Virus record (IMG/VR): IMGVR_UViG_3300020121_000062
Coordinates: 1-27,569 of that record
Source: a virus
Reading direction: 5' to 3' (one strand)
DNA length: 27,569 nt
In this document: in pieces, positions 20,882-27,569 of the stretch
How the letters are laid out: the number at the start of each line of letters is the position of its first letter
How positions within the stretch are numbered: the first letter of the stretch is position 1
Program-made: the position numbers and the translations under genes
The notes under the pieces: model-generated
Told to the model about the DNA's origin: nothing
The model's input: only the letters and a program-made list of their open reading frames with translations
Databases searched by the model: none

Positions 20882-23599
20882 TTAGCGGCCCGACGGCATC
20901 GGCCCCGCCGGCGGGAGCATGGCGCGATTGGCCAGCGTCGCCCCGGCGAGGTTGCTGCCGCCTTGGGTCAGCGCCCGGCGCATCGCCAGGATGCTCGCCG
21001 CATCCGGCGGCGGGCGCGGCCCGGCACCACCGGCCGGGCCGGCACCACCCCCCACCGGCGGCACTGGCGCGGTTACCGGAACGCCAGGCGGCCGCGCGGT
21101 GGGGATAGCCCGTCCGGGTACGCCCCCGGACGGTACGCCGAGCGCCGGCGGCGGAGGTGCAGCCATCGGCGGCGGCGGTGCGGCAGTCTCGGCTGGTGGC
21201 GGCACGAACAACGCCTGCAGCGGGATCTGGCTGCGGAGCGCCGCCTTGAATTCAGCAATGTCAGGCAGCGGCGTCTGATTGACCGCCGCGGTGGCGTAGG
21301 CGTTCACCCAGGCGGTGACCGCCGCCTCGGCGCGGCTGCGATCGTCCTCAAACGCCAGTTTCAGCCGATCGGTCTGCGCCTGGCGCTGATCGTCCACGAT
21401 CGACGCGGCCAGCTTGTTCTGCTCGACCTGGGCCAGCACCTGATCGGTGCTCGGTTGCGGCGGCGGCGGTGGTGGCGGCTGCCAGTTCGGCGGCAGCTCC
21501 TTGAAATACGTCACCACGTCGGAAATCCCCGCGGTTTCCGCCATCCGCGCCAAGGTGGCGCGGTAGTTCGGCAGCCCGACGATCGGCGTATCCAGCATGC
21601 CCTGCTGAATCGCCGGTGCCAGGATCTGTTCTTGCTTGGCGGCGATCGCGCTCAACATCGCCAGCCGCTCGGCCGGCGTGCCTTTGCCGCCGATGTTCAC
21701 TTGCACATCCCACTGCGCCGACAGTGCGCGCGGATCGACCGGCACCCATTTGCCGCGGATCGACAGCACGTTCGGCCGGTCCTGGTGCTTCGCCATCAGC
21801 CGCAGCAGCCCGAGATAGAGCGGCGCCAGGCCGGTTTCCGCCAAGGTGCGGGCGATCATGTCCAGCCGGTCTTGTGCGGCGCCGGTTTGCGCATCCACGG
21901 CGAGCGGCGTGGTGGATTGCAGGCTTTCCGCGGTCAGCCCCTGCGAGGTGCGCGTGATCCCAGTGCGGCCTTCGCGGATCGCGTCGAGCTGTTGCATCAC
22001 GATCAGCGCCTTGTCGCCGACGAACGGCTTGGCGAGCTCTTGCACGGCGCCCTGTTGCGTCACCCGGATGATCGAGCCGATCGCGGTTTGCCTGACATCC
22101 TCGACATAGGTCTGCCCGACGGTGACCACGGTGCGCGGATAGAGCGACTGGCCGAGCGCATCGAGCACACCGCGCATGACGCGGGTTTGCGTGCGCTGCA
22201 GATCCATCACCATGTCGGCCTGCGACATGCCGATCACCCGCCCCGGCTCGCGATACGGCGTCATCGCCGACAGCGGGATTTCGTCGGTGCGATCCCAGCG
22301 GCACAGTTTGGGCGAACTGCCGAGCGCGTGGGTGTGGATCAGCTCGGCGACGTGATCGCCGTCGGTGTCGAGCTTGATCCAGCCTTCGACATAGCGCACC
22401 AGCGCCATCGCGCGGTTTTGCCCCGGCTGCGCCACCCGCCAGGCATTGCCGCTGGCCGGATCGCGCGCCACCGCCTCGCGCCGCAGCCGCGGCGAGATTG
22501 ATTCCACCGTTGCCGCCCGCATCACCTCATCCTCGGGCAGTCCGGCGGCGATGAGGTCGGAAGCGGGGAGGTCCCGGACGTGAAACACCGCCCGCGCGGT
22601 GTCCACCTGATCGGCGTCGGCGACGATCCACACGCTGGCCGGATCGACACTTTCGACGATCGGCCAACTGCGCGCCGAGGTGCGCGTGATGCGGGCGCCG
22701 AACAGCACCGGCGGGCCGCCGGCCTGGAAATACGCCGCGCCTTCCGGCGTAGCAGCGAAGGCGCGTTGCTCGGACGGCAGCATCGGCCGCTTGACGATGC
22801 GTTGCGCGATGATGCCTGGCTCTTGCAGCAGCGCGGAAAGCTGCGGCGCCAGCAAACGATCGCAATCCTCAACGCGCTGCGCCCGCCGTTCGCCCCATCG
22901 CCAGCGTATCCAGCCGACTTTGCGCGTCAGCGCGTTCAGGATCGCATCATGCAGCACCAGCCACCCTCGATTGGCGGTGAACAGTGCCCAATTCGCGTAA
23001 CTCGTGGCCTGCCGGGCGAGTTCGGCGTGCAACTCGCCGAGTTGTTCGTTGTCGCTCACGGTGGGGATGAATTCAACGGGATGCTCGACCGCGGTAAACA
23101 CCCGGATCAGGCTCGGCAGGGTCGCCCGGATGGTGTCGCGCACCACGGTCATCACCAGTTGCGAGCGTCCGGGTTCCTCGCCGCCGATCTTTTCCCCGCG
23201 ATAGTAGGCCGACGCGGCGATCCGGTCGGCCGACAGCCGCGCGTCATAGCTTTGCGCCGCCTCGAAATACGTCATCATCGATGCCTGCACGTCGGCATCG
23301 GTGACCGCCAGACGGTCAAAGATGATTTCTTGCTGCCACGGCACGCCGGCCGGGGCGATGAACGGCTGCAGCCCGGCTTGGTAGTCCTGCAGCTCATCGG
23401 GCAGTGCGTCGAACGCATCCGGCAATGCCACGCGCGCCGCCGAGGCGGTGCTCAGGGTCAGTTTGCCGGCCATCATCATCTGCTGCGGCTCGCGATACGC
23501 CGGTGGCGGCGCCAGCGTGTGCAGATCGAGTGAACCGGGCGACAACAGCCCCTGCGGTGCCGGCTGTGCGAGTGGTGGCACGAAGGCGGTACCGCTCAT
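20882..23599 (-). CDS. Portal protein (P22-type, podovirus)
   Basis: A 905-residue portal. Around residues 105-235 it shows the pattern ASAYYRGEKIGGEEPGRSQLVMTVVRDTIRATLPSLIRVFT, later TSYANWALFTANRGWLVLHDAILNALTRKVGWIRWRW. I recognise this 'YYRGE....GRSQ.V...V.D.I...LPSL.R.F' layout as that of large podovirus portals. The middle holds a domain with DLQRTQTRVMRGVLDALGQSLYP. The C-terminal 200 residues are Pro-rich (PPPPPPP near 755) with a charged helix. It forms the dodecameric DNA channel and motor dock for the terminase. Start ATG 23599 has GGAAGGA about ten bases upstream. Confidence 0.8.
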   Translation of the reverse strand: MSGTAFVPPLAQPAPQGLLSPGSLDLHTLAPPPAYREPQQMMMAGKLTLSTASAARVALPDAFDALPDELQDYQAGLQPFIAPAGVPWQQEIIFDRLAVTDADVQASMMTYFEAAQSYDARLSADRIAASAYYRGEKIGGEEPGRSQLVMTVVRDTIRATLPSLIRVFTAVEHPVEFIPTVSDNEQLGELHAELARQATSYANWALFTANRGWLVLHDAILNALTRKVGWIRWRWGERRAQRVEDCDRLLAPQLSALLQEPGIIAQRIVKRPMLPSEQRAFAATPEGAAYFQAGGPPVLFGARITRTSARSWPIVESVDPASVWIVADADQVDTARAVFHVRDLPASDLIAAGLPEDEVMRAATVESISPRLRREAVARDPASGNAWRVAQPGQNRAMALVRYVEGWIKLDTDGDHVAELIHTHALGSSPKLCRWDRTDEIPLSAMTPYREPGRVIGMSQADMVMDLQRTQTRVMRGVLDALGQSLYPRTVVTVGQTYVEDVRQTAIGSIIRVTQQGAVQELAKPFVGDKALIVMQQLDAIREGRTGITRTSQGLTAESLQSTTPLAVDAQTGAAQDRLDMIARTLAETGLAPLYLGLLRLMAKHQDRPNVLSIRGKWVPVDPRALSAQWDVQVNIGGKGTPAERLAMLSAIAAKQEQILAPAIQQGMLDTPIVGLPNYRATLARMAETAGISDVVTYFKELPPNWQPPPPPPPQPSTDQVLAQVEQNKLAASIVDDQRQAQTDRLKLAFEDDRSRAEAAVTAWVNAYATAAVNQTPLPDIAEFKAALRSQIPLQALFVPPPAETAAPPPPMAAPPPPALGVPSGGVPGRAIPTARPPGVPVTAPVPPVGGGAGPAGGAGPRPPPDAASILAMRRALTQGGSNLAGATLANRAMLPPAGPMPSGR

Positions 23600-23624
23600 C
23601 GGTTAAAGTCCTTCCATGCCGGCG

Positions 23625-24086
23625 TCACCAGGAACCGCTGGCGTCTTGGCCTTGGCCACCACCAGAGGCCCCCTGGCCGCCACCGCCAGTGCCGCCTTCG
23701 CCTTCGCGGCCGAAATCGCCCCCGCCGTAGTTGCGGTTGGCCATCGCCATCTGGCGGAAGAATTCATCTTCGGCGGCCTGCGGCGAGACGCCGGGATCGG
23801 TGATGGTGCCTTGCGCGAGCTGCGCCAGATGATCCTGAATCATGCGTGGATCATTCCACAGCGGATTGCCGGCACTGCCAATGATGCCCAGCGTCTGCGG
23901 ATCGCTGGTGCCGTAGGCGTTCTGGTTCATCGCCGTCGCCCAGGCATTCGCCGCGGTCCGCGGATCGACCGGCATCTGCGGCGGCTTGGGCGTCACTGGC
24001 GCCGGCATCATCGGCGCACTGCTGAGCAGCGACATCGTTTGCGAGGCTTGTGGGTCGGTCGGCAGCGGCGTCAACAGCCCGACCAT
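23625..24086 (-). CDS. Unassigned protein with Gly-rich tail
   Basis: A 153-residue protein. It has a Pro-rich beginning (GLLTPLPTDPQ, APVTPKPPQMP), a helical middle with DPRTAANAWATAMNQNAYGTSDPQTLG, NDPRMIQDHLAQLAQG and AEDEFFRQMAMAN, and a low-complexity Gly/Gln/Ser tail (about 120-153). I recognise no family. ATG 24086 overlaps the upstream stop as TGATG. A GTG one codon earlier would make a GTGA overlap. It sits directly before the portal, so a head-related or packaging-related role is likely but only by position. Confidence 0.5.
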   Translation of the reverse strand: MVGLLTPLPTDPQASQTMSLLSSAPMMPAPVTPKPPQMPVDPRTAANAWATAMNQNAYGTSDPQTLGIIGSAGNPLWNDPRMIQDHLAQLAQGTITDPGVSPQAAEDEFFRQMAMANRNYGGGDFGREGEGGTGGGGQGASGGGQGQDASGSW

Positions 24087-24625
24087 CACGCCCCTGCCTT
24101 CACTTCGAAATCGTTGGATTGCGCGGTGATGCCCGAACGGCCGTAGACCCACAGCCGGAAATGATAGCTGTCGCCGACCGGCACCGCGTCGGCGGTCAGC
24201 AGCAACGTGCCGTCGGCGTCCATATCGACCGCAACCGGCGCGATGAACGACTCATCGATCGACAACACGATGCACTCGCAGGTCGCGGTGATCGGCTCGA
24301 TATGCCCTTCGGCGACCACGGTGACGCTGCCGCTGCCGGTCACGTCGGCCACCGGATTGATCCACAGCTTGTAGGCCGGGGGCGGATTGTCCGCGGTGAA
24401 GCCGTCGGCCGGCGGATCGGCGGCGTTCGGATCGTCCACCAGCCGCACCGAATAGCCTGGCGCCAGCGGCAGCCGCAGCAGCCCGACGCCGGCGCTGCCG
24501 AGCGTGCCGCCGACGCGCGCGCGGTAATCGGGATAGCGCCAGCCTTCGATGTAGGTGCCGTCGCATGGCACGTATGACGTGTCCTCGGGCGGTTGCTCGG
24601 TGACGATGGTGCCGGCCGCTTCCAT
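24086..24625 (-). CDS. Beta-rich unassigned phage protein
   Basis: A 179-residue protein. After a short polar start it reads DTSYVPCDGTYIEGWRYPDYRARVGGTLGSAGVGLLRLPLAPGYSVRL, then beta-strand rich segments to the end, including YHFRLWVYGRSGITAQSNDF. No signal peptide or enzyme motif is visible, and the fold is probably an all-beta sandwich. The start at ATG 24625 is one base after the previous stop. An upstream extension to 24844 in the same frame is arginine-rich and lies over the previous gene. It might be a head decoration or packaging-associated protein, from position alone. Confidence 0.55.
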   Translation of the reverse strand: MEAAGTIVTEQPPEDTSYVPCDGTYIEGWRYPDYRARVGGTLGSAGVGLLRLPLAPGYSVRLVDDPNAADPPADGFTADNPPPAYKLWINPVADVTGSGSVTVVAEGHIEPITATCECIVLSIDESFIAPVAVDMDADGTLLLTADAVPVGDSYHFRLWVYGRSGITAQSNDFEVKAGA

Positions 24626-24626
24626 G

Positions 24627-24890
24627 TTATGCCTCCCGCCCCGGCGTCTTGCGCCATTCGTAGAGATTGTCGCGGCGCCAGGCTTCGCCGTCGGCGGCGA
24701 TGGCGCGGGCTTCCTCGACCCGCGCCGCGTCGCTTTCCGGCCGGTCGCCCGAGCGGATCGCCGCCTCGCGTTCATCGGCCCAGGCGCGCACGAATTTGCC
24801 GAAGCTCGGATCGCGCGCCAGCAGCTCAAAGATCGGCTCGCCATCCAGCGCCTGATCGAACGGGGAAAACAGACCGCGTTTAGCCGGCAT
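24627..24890 (-). CDS. Small conserved-type phage protein
   Basis: An 87-residue protein: AKRGLFSPFDQALDGEPIFELLARDPSFGKFVRAWADEREAAIRSGDRPESDAARVEEARAIAADGEAWRRDN. The pattern 'GEP.F.LLARD.....V..WA..RE..I..G..P.SD...V.EA...A...E.WR..N' is one I recognise from hypothetical genes between terminase and portal in alphaproteobacterial phages, with no assigned function. ATG 24890 was chosen over ATGs at 24902 and 24905 because GAGG lies six bases upstream. It then overlaps the preceding gene by eleven bases. Confidence 0.55.
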   Translation of the reverse strand: MPAKRGLFSPFDQALDGEPIFELLARDPSFGKFVRAWADEREAAIRSGDRPESDAARVEEARAIAADGEAWRRDNLYEWRKTPGREA

Positions 24891-25107
24891 CGGGCGCCTC
24901 ATCATTCAGACAGACATCAGCCGGCGCGATATACTGGCATTCACCGCTGCAGCGCAGCGCCGGATGCTTCCAGCAAAACGGTTGATCCTGCATCGCGGCG
25001 ACCAGCCATTCGACCTTCTGGCGCGTCGCTTTGTCCACGCGCCGCACCGCGCAATACGGCACCAACCTGTCGAGCGGTCCGTGATCCTCATAGATGATCC
25101 GCCTCAA
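24880..25107 (-). CDS. Cysteine-containing small phage protein
   Basis: A 75-residue protein with a helix (DKATRQKVEWLVAAMQDQ) flanked by cysteine motifs: VPYCAVRR, then PFCWKHPALRCSGECQYIAPADVC. The Cys spacing C-x7-C-x3-C-x8-C could bind metal. I start it at TTG 25107. An ATG at 25206 (TAATG with the terminase stop) is in frame, but the added 33 codons end mostly in T, unlike every other gene here, whereas the other frame in that interval ends in G/C and encodes a membrane peptide. The start is uncertain, because no strong Shine-Dalgarno precedes the TTG. Codon use from 25107 onward is normal for the operon. Confidence 0.5.
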   Translation of the reverse strand: MRRIIYEDHGPLDRLVPYCAVRRVDKATRQKVEWLVAAMQDQPFCWKHPALRCSGECQYIAPADVCLNDEAPDAG

Positions 25108-25115
25108 GTCCTGCG

Positions 25116-25202
25116 CTATCGATCCACCAGCCAGATCACCAGCAGCACGATCAGCACCCACAGCACGAGGGAGAACAGCACGCCGGTTAGCATGCCGCGC
25201 AC
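25116..25202 (-). CDS. 28-residue single-span membrane microprotein
   Basis: A tiny reading frame from GTG 25202 (or ATG 25193): RGMLTGVLFSLVLWVLIVL and a further LVIWLVDR. It is one continuous membrane span followed by a short charged end. Every codon in the membrane span ends in G or C, as in the other late genes, whereas the overlapping frame in the same interval ends mostly in T. That is strong compositional evidence that this is the translated frame. GGAA about six bases before the GTG could be a weak ribosome site. It lies three bases after the terminase stop. The role is unknown, and a membrane-associated accessory is possible. Confidence 0.55.
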   Translation of the reverse strand: MRGMLTGVLFSLVLWVLIVLLVIWLVDR

Positions 25203-25205
25203 GCA

Positions 25206-26645
25206 TTATTCCATCCCCCCGATCACACGCCGGATCGGGGTTTTCGCGTGCAGCATCGGGCCAAGCGACAACGCCATGCCGGCCGGCGCGAAGGTCAGGC
25301 AGAGCGCGTCACCACTGTCCGGCGAGGCGACGCCGCGACTGCGCAACTGCGCCTTGCTTTCCACCTGTAGCCGGCCGTCCGACATGAAGGTGGCGCGCGG
25401 CGAGGTCAGATCCTGCCGCAGCTTGTCATCGCGCGGCAGGGTCACCTGGCGCGATTCCAGCCACTCGCGCACCTGATACCAAAGCTGATCGCGCATCCGC
25501 ACAAAGCGGCCGGTGACGCTCGGCACCTCGCCGACATTGAGCCCGAGGATCGGCAATTCCTGTTCGGCCAGGCGGTCCACCACGCCGGCGCCGATGCCGA
25601 TGACATCGATGACGATCAACGCGGGGCGCGCGGTGTGCGGCAGTGAGTCGTATTCCGCCTTGATGACCCCGGCCAGCGCCATGGTATCCAGCCCCGACCA
25701 GCGCCGCGGCATGTCGGTGACGCGCGTGCCGCGACGCTTGATGAGAACGCTTTCGGCGCTGCCGAAGCGCGCCACGTCAACCCCCCAGATTTCCGCCGCA
25801 CCCAGATCGAGCGCGATGTCGCGCAGCATCGCGCCATCGACCAGATCGGCCGGGATCAGCGTATCGGCATCGGCGAGCGGAAATTCACCGAGAACTCTGA
25901 CCCGGTAGCTGTTGGAATCCTCGCCGTAGCGATTGGCGATTTCGTCAACGAAGTCCCGCGACACCCGCGGGCTGTCCAGGCACGACACCCGCAAGGTGAA
26001 CCAGCGGTCGCGTTCCAGGTTATGCACCCGCCAGAAAAACCCGGTCGCCCTTGTTGGGTTTCCGCAACACAGCGTCACCGCACCCGGCGTGCTCATCGAG
26101 CCGCCCGCCGCCTCGAAGGTTTCATCGCTGACGCCCGAGGCTTCATCGATCACCAGCATGACATTCGGCGAGTGGATGCCCTGCAGCGATTCGGGATTGT
26201 CGGCGCGCGAGGTGCGGGCGGTGACGAAGCAATCATCCGGCGAGCTTTTGAGTTTGATGCGGTCGCTATCCACGTCGAACAGATCGGCCCAGGCTGGCGG
26301 CAGCAACCTAAACGTCGCGCGCACGTCGCCCATCAGCGCGTCGTGCAATTGCGGCGCCGATGGCGCGGTCACGCCGACCTTGAACGGCGCGCGTGTGCAG
26401 CAGAACCAGCAGATGCTGCTGGCCAGCCACACCCCTTTGCCAACGCCATGACCCGAACGCACCGCGATGCGCCGGTGGCCGTGCGCCAGCGCGCGATTGG
26501 CCTGTTGCTGCCATGGATCGGTCGTGCGGCCCAACACCTCGCGCCAAAACGCATTCGGCTGGCGGCTGTAGTGATCGACGCAGATCGACCAGGGATCGCC
26601 GCTATCGGCGATGAGCTGTGCAACGGGGGTGTAGCCGTCAGGCAT
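25206..26645 (-). CDS. Terminase large subunit
   Basis: A 479-residue packaging motor. The ATPase half has Walker A SGHGVGKG (64-71), Walker B VMLVIDEAS (162-170, Asp167/Glu168) and a CCGNPTRATGFF coupling segment (about 193-204). The nuclease half has VDVARFG with Asp290, VIDVIG with Asp347 and SPDSGDAL with Asp443/Asp446. These are the acidic residues expected for an RNase H-like nuclease that cuts concatemers and translocates DNA through the portal. It starts at ATG 26645, nine bases after the previous stop. No obvious small terminase is identifiable from sequence in the window. Confidence 0.9.
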   Translation of the reverse strand: MPDGYTPVAQLIADSGDPWSICVDHYSRQPNAFWREVLGRTTDPWQQQANRALAHGHRRIAVRSGHGVGKGVWLASSICWFCCTRAPFKVGVTAPSAPQLHDALMGDVRATFRLLPPAWADLFDVDSDRIKLKSSPDDCFVTARTSRADNPESLQGIHSPNVMLVIDEASGVSDETFEAAGGSMSTPGAVTLCCGNPTRATGFFWRVHNLERDRWFTLRVSCLDSPRVSRDFVDEIANRYGEDSNSYRVRVLGEFPLADADTLIPADLVDGAMLRDIALDLGAAEIWGVDVARFGSAESVLIKRRGTRVTDMPRRWSGLDTMALAGVIKAEYDSLPHTARPALIVIDVIGIGAGVVDRLAEQELPILGLNVGEVPSVTGRFVRMRDQLWYQVREWLESRQVTLPRDDKLRQDLTSPRATFMSDGRLQVESKAQLRSRGVASPDSGDALCLTFAPAGMALSLGPMLHAKTPIRRVIGGME

Positions 26646-26654
26646 CGGTGCCCG

Positions 26655-26837
26655 TCATGGCCCGCGCCAGAAGCCACCGCCGCCCAGTCCGCCGAACAAC
26701 ACCAGGACCAGCAGGATGACCAGGACCAGGCCGATGACGCCGACGCCGCCCGAGCCGTAATAGCCGCCCCGGTAGCCGTACCACCCGCCACCGCCGAACA
26801 GCAGCAGGATCACGAGGATCAGGAGGATGAGGGTCAT
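26655..26837 (-). CDS. DUF3309-like membrane protein
   Basis: A 60-residue protein with two hydrophobic spans (about 2-14 and 33-49) joined by a Gly/Tyr-rich loop (GGGGWYGYRGGYYGSGGVG). It fits the short DUF3309 family of proteobacterial membrane proteins, which have 'LILLIxLxLL...G....GYGPSGG.G....LVLIILLVLLL..G' form. The function of that family is unknown. ATG 26837 follows the previous stop by one base. In-frame codons upstream to 27035 run over the zinc-ribbon gene and are not needed. Confidence 0.6.
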   Translation of the reverse strand: MTLILLILVILLLFGGGGWYGYRGGYYGSGGVGVIGLVLVILLVLVLFGGLGGGGFWRGP

Positions 26838-26838
26838 G

Positions 26839-27087
26839 CTACCATCGCTGCATGCCGGCGCCGATCCGCGCCCGTCCTGCGTCCGTGACTTCCCCGCGCA
26901 ACGCGCCTCGATGGCGCCCGCAGGAGCGCGTATGCCCGCTGTTGAGGTCACTCGCCGCCACCACGGCATCGACGCCGCAATCACAGCGACAGCGCCAGCG
27001 GATGCGCGCAGTGCGGCGCGGGCGTTCTGGCTCAAGCGCCACCAGCCGGCCGAAGCGTCGCCCGGTCAGGTCAACCCGCACCGGCAT
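26839..27087 (-). CDS. Small Cys-cluster (zinc-ribbon-like) phage protein
   Basis: An 82-residue protein: VDLTGRRFGRLVALEPE, then IRWRCRCDCGVDAVVAASDL, then SGHTRSCG. Cysteines at about 33, 35, 37 and 56, with the 'DLTG..FG.L.....W.C.CDCG.....L.SG...SCG' layout, match small zinc-binding proteins often found in phages and near HNH/AP2-type proteins. DNA binding or a structural role is inferred. I use ATG 27087, which overlaps the GcrA-like stop as TGATG. The GTG codon just before it would give a GTGA overlap and one more residue. Confidence 0.6.
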   Translation of the reverse strand: MPVRVDLTGRRFGRLVALEPERPRRTARIRWRCRCDCGVDAVVAASDLNSGHTRSCGRHRGALRGEVTDAGRARIGAGMQRW

Positions 27088-27569
27088 CACGCCGCGGCCT
27101 TGCCGTAGCAGCGACGGCTACACTCGGCACAATAGGGGCCGAGGGCCATGCTGCCCGCCCGACTTGGCACGCGCGGCGCATCGCACACCCGCCAGGGCCG
27201 CATCGACAGCGGAAACTGGCAGCCGGTGCCGGGAATATCGACCACCTGTACCGCCGGCAGCGCCACCGGCGCCACCGCCCGCTTGCGCGTGGCGTCGGAT
27301 TTCCAGCGGAAAGACGGCGGCGGCCCCGACGCCGCGCGCTCGGTGGCTCCGAGGTTCGCGCGCGGCTTCGGTGCGGGGCGCGCCGCCCCCGCGGCAACGG
27401 GGCGGCGCCGCGAGCTGGTGGTGACGGGTTTCGCCTTGGCGGTCTTGATCGGGTTTTCTCGCGGCGGCAGCGCCAGCCGGCGCGCCAGGCCGATGATGAC
27501 GCATTTGCTCACGCCGAGGCGTTCGCCGATCTTGCTGGTGCTCAGTCCTTCGCCCCACAGGACTTCCAC
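27087..27569 (-). CDS. gcrA-like: GcrA-family cell-cycle regulator-like protein, 5' end missing
   Basis: 160 residues visible, continuing past the right edge. The N-terminal part is a GcrA helix-turn-helix: LWGEGLSTSKIGERLGVSKCVIIGLARRLAL. This is the 'LW.EGLS.S.IA..LG...N.VIG..HRL.L' motif. A long basic Pro/Ala linker follows. The C-terminal region resembles the sigma70-binding domain: GCQFPL, VCDAP and PYCAECSRRCYG, similar to 'C.WPIGDP..F.FCG.P...YC..H...AY'. GcrA of alphaproteobacteria binds sigma70 and activates promoters with methylated GANTC sites. A phage copy could redirect host transcription. The first residue in the window is not a start codon I trust (a GTG at the edge, likely internal valine). 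Confidence 0.75.
   Translation of the reverse strand: MEVLWGEGLSTSKIGERLGVSKCVIIGLARRLALPPRENPIKTAKAKPVTTSSRRRPVAAGAARPAPKPRANLGATERAASGPPPSFRWKSDATRKRAVAPVALPAVQVVDIPGTGCQFPLSMRPWRVCDAPRVPSRAGSMALGPYCAECSRRCYGKAAA

Noticed and set aside
20606-22501. Long open frame on the plus strand (631 codons)
   Set aside because: Antisense to the portal gene, highly basic and without recognisable motifs. The portal frame has clear family signatures.
25108-25206. Extension of the Cys-containing small gene to the ATG at 25206
   Set aside because: Third codon positions in this stretch are mostly T, opposite to the operon norm, while the other frame there is G/C-ending and codes a membrane span.
1-27569. 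CRISPR array, tRNA, insertion sequence or integrase
   Set aside because: No regularly spaced palindromic repeats with unique spacers, no transposase or integrase motifs and no cloverleaf were seen. The 60-bp repeats at 16152-16351 are coding.

Overview
The window is almost entirely the late (virion, packaging and lysis) half of a tailed-phage genome, probably a podovirus-type phage or prophage of an alphaproteobacterium. The host guess rests on a GcrA-family regulator at the right edge, a DUF3309-type membrane protein next to the terminase, and high-GC codon use with nearly all codons ending in G or C. Nearly every gene lies on the minus strand, so in transcription order the operon reads from right to left. 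No integrase, replication gene, tRNA or CRISPR array is visible, so the window cannot tell a free phage from a prophage.

Layout from the right: a truncated GcrA-like regulator, a small zinc-ribbon protein, a DUF3309-like membrane peptide and the large terminase (25206-26645). Then come a previously easy-to-miss 28-residue membrane peptide, four small unassigned genes, the portal (20882-23599), a probable scaffold (19412-20602), a 289-bp non-coding segment with a strong hairpin, and the DUF5309/SU10-type major capsid protein (18142-19122). Next are head-completion and adaptor genes (16869-18140), tail proteins including one with four exact 60-bp repeats, a 909-residue tailspike with an SGNH-hydrolase-like region (13327-16056), a tail-collar fibre protein and a putative nozzle protein (10067-11605).

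The left third carries probable DNA-ejection proteins: a 313-residue protein (8544-9485), a 785-residue protein with a SleB-type cell-wall hydrolase domain (4369-6726) and a 787-residue protein (2013-4376). Embedded between them, and translationally coupled on both sides, is a two-gene enzyme pair: a class I SAM-dependent methyltransferase (7882-8547) and a PP-loop/PAPS-reductase-fold protein (7130-7885) with an apparent CC-X80-CXXC iron-sulfur motif but no C-terminal catalytic cysteine. This pair is the best candidate for an undescribed function.

The operon ends with a proline-rich protein and a lysis cassette of holin-like, i-spanin-like and o-spanin-like genes (492-1307). Two genes run on the plus strand: a membrane protein wedged between the ejection and lysis modules (1813-2082) and an XRE-type regulator at the left edge (161-454), which has visibly lower GC and mixed codon use and may mark a module or host boundary.

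Most neighbouring genes overlap by ATGA, GTGA or TGATG, so the cluster looks like one translationally coupled late operon, with a possible separate control point just before the capsid gene.
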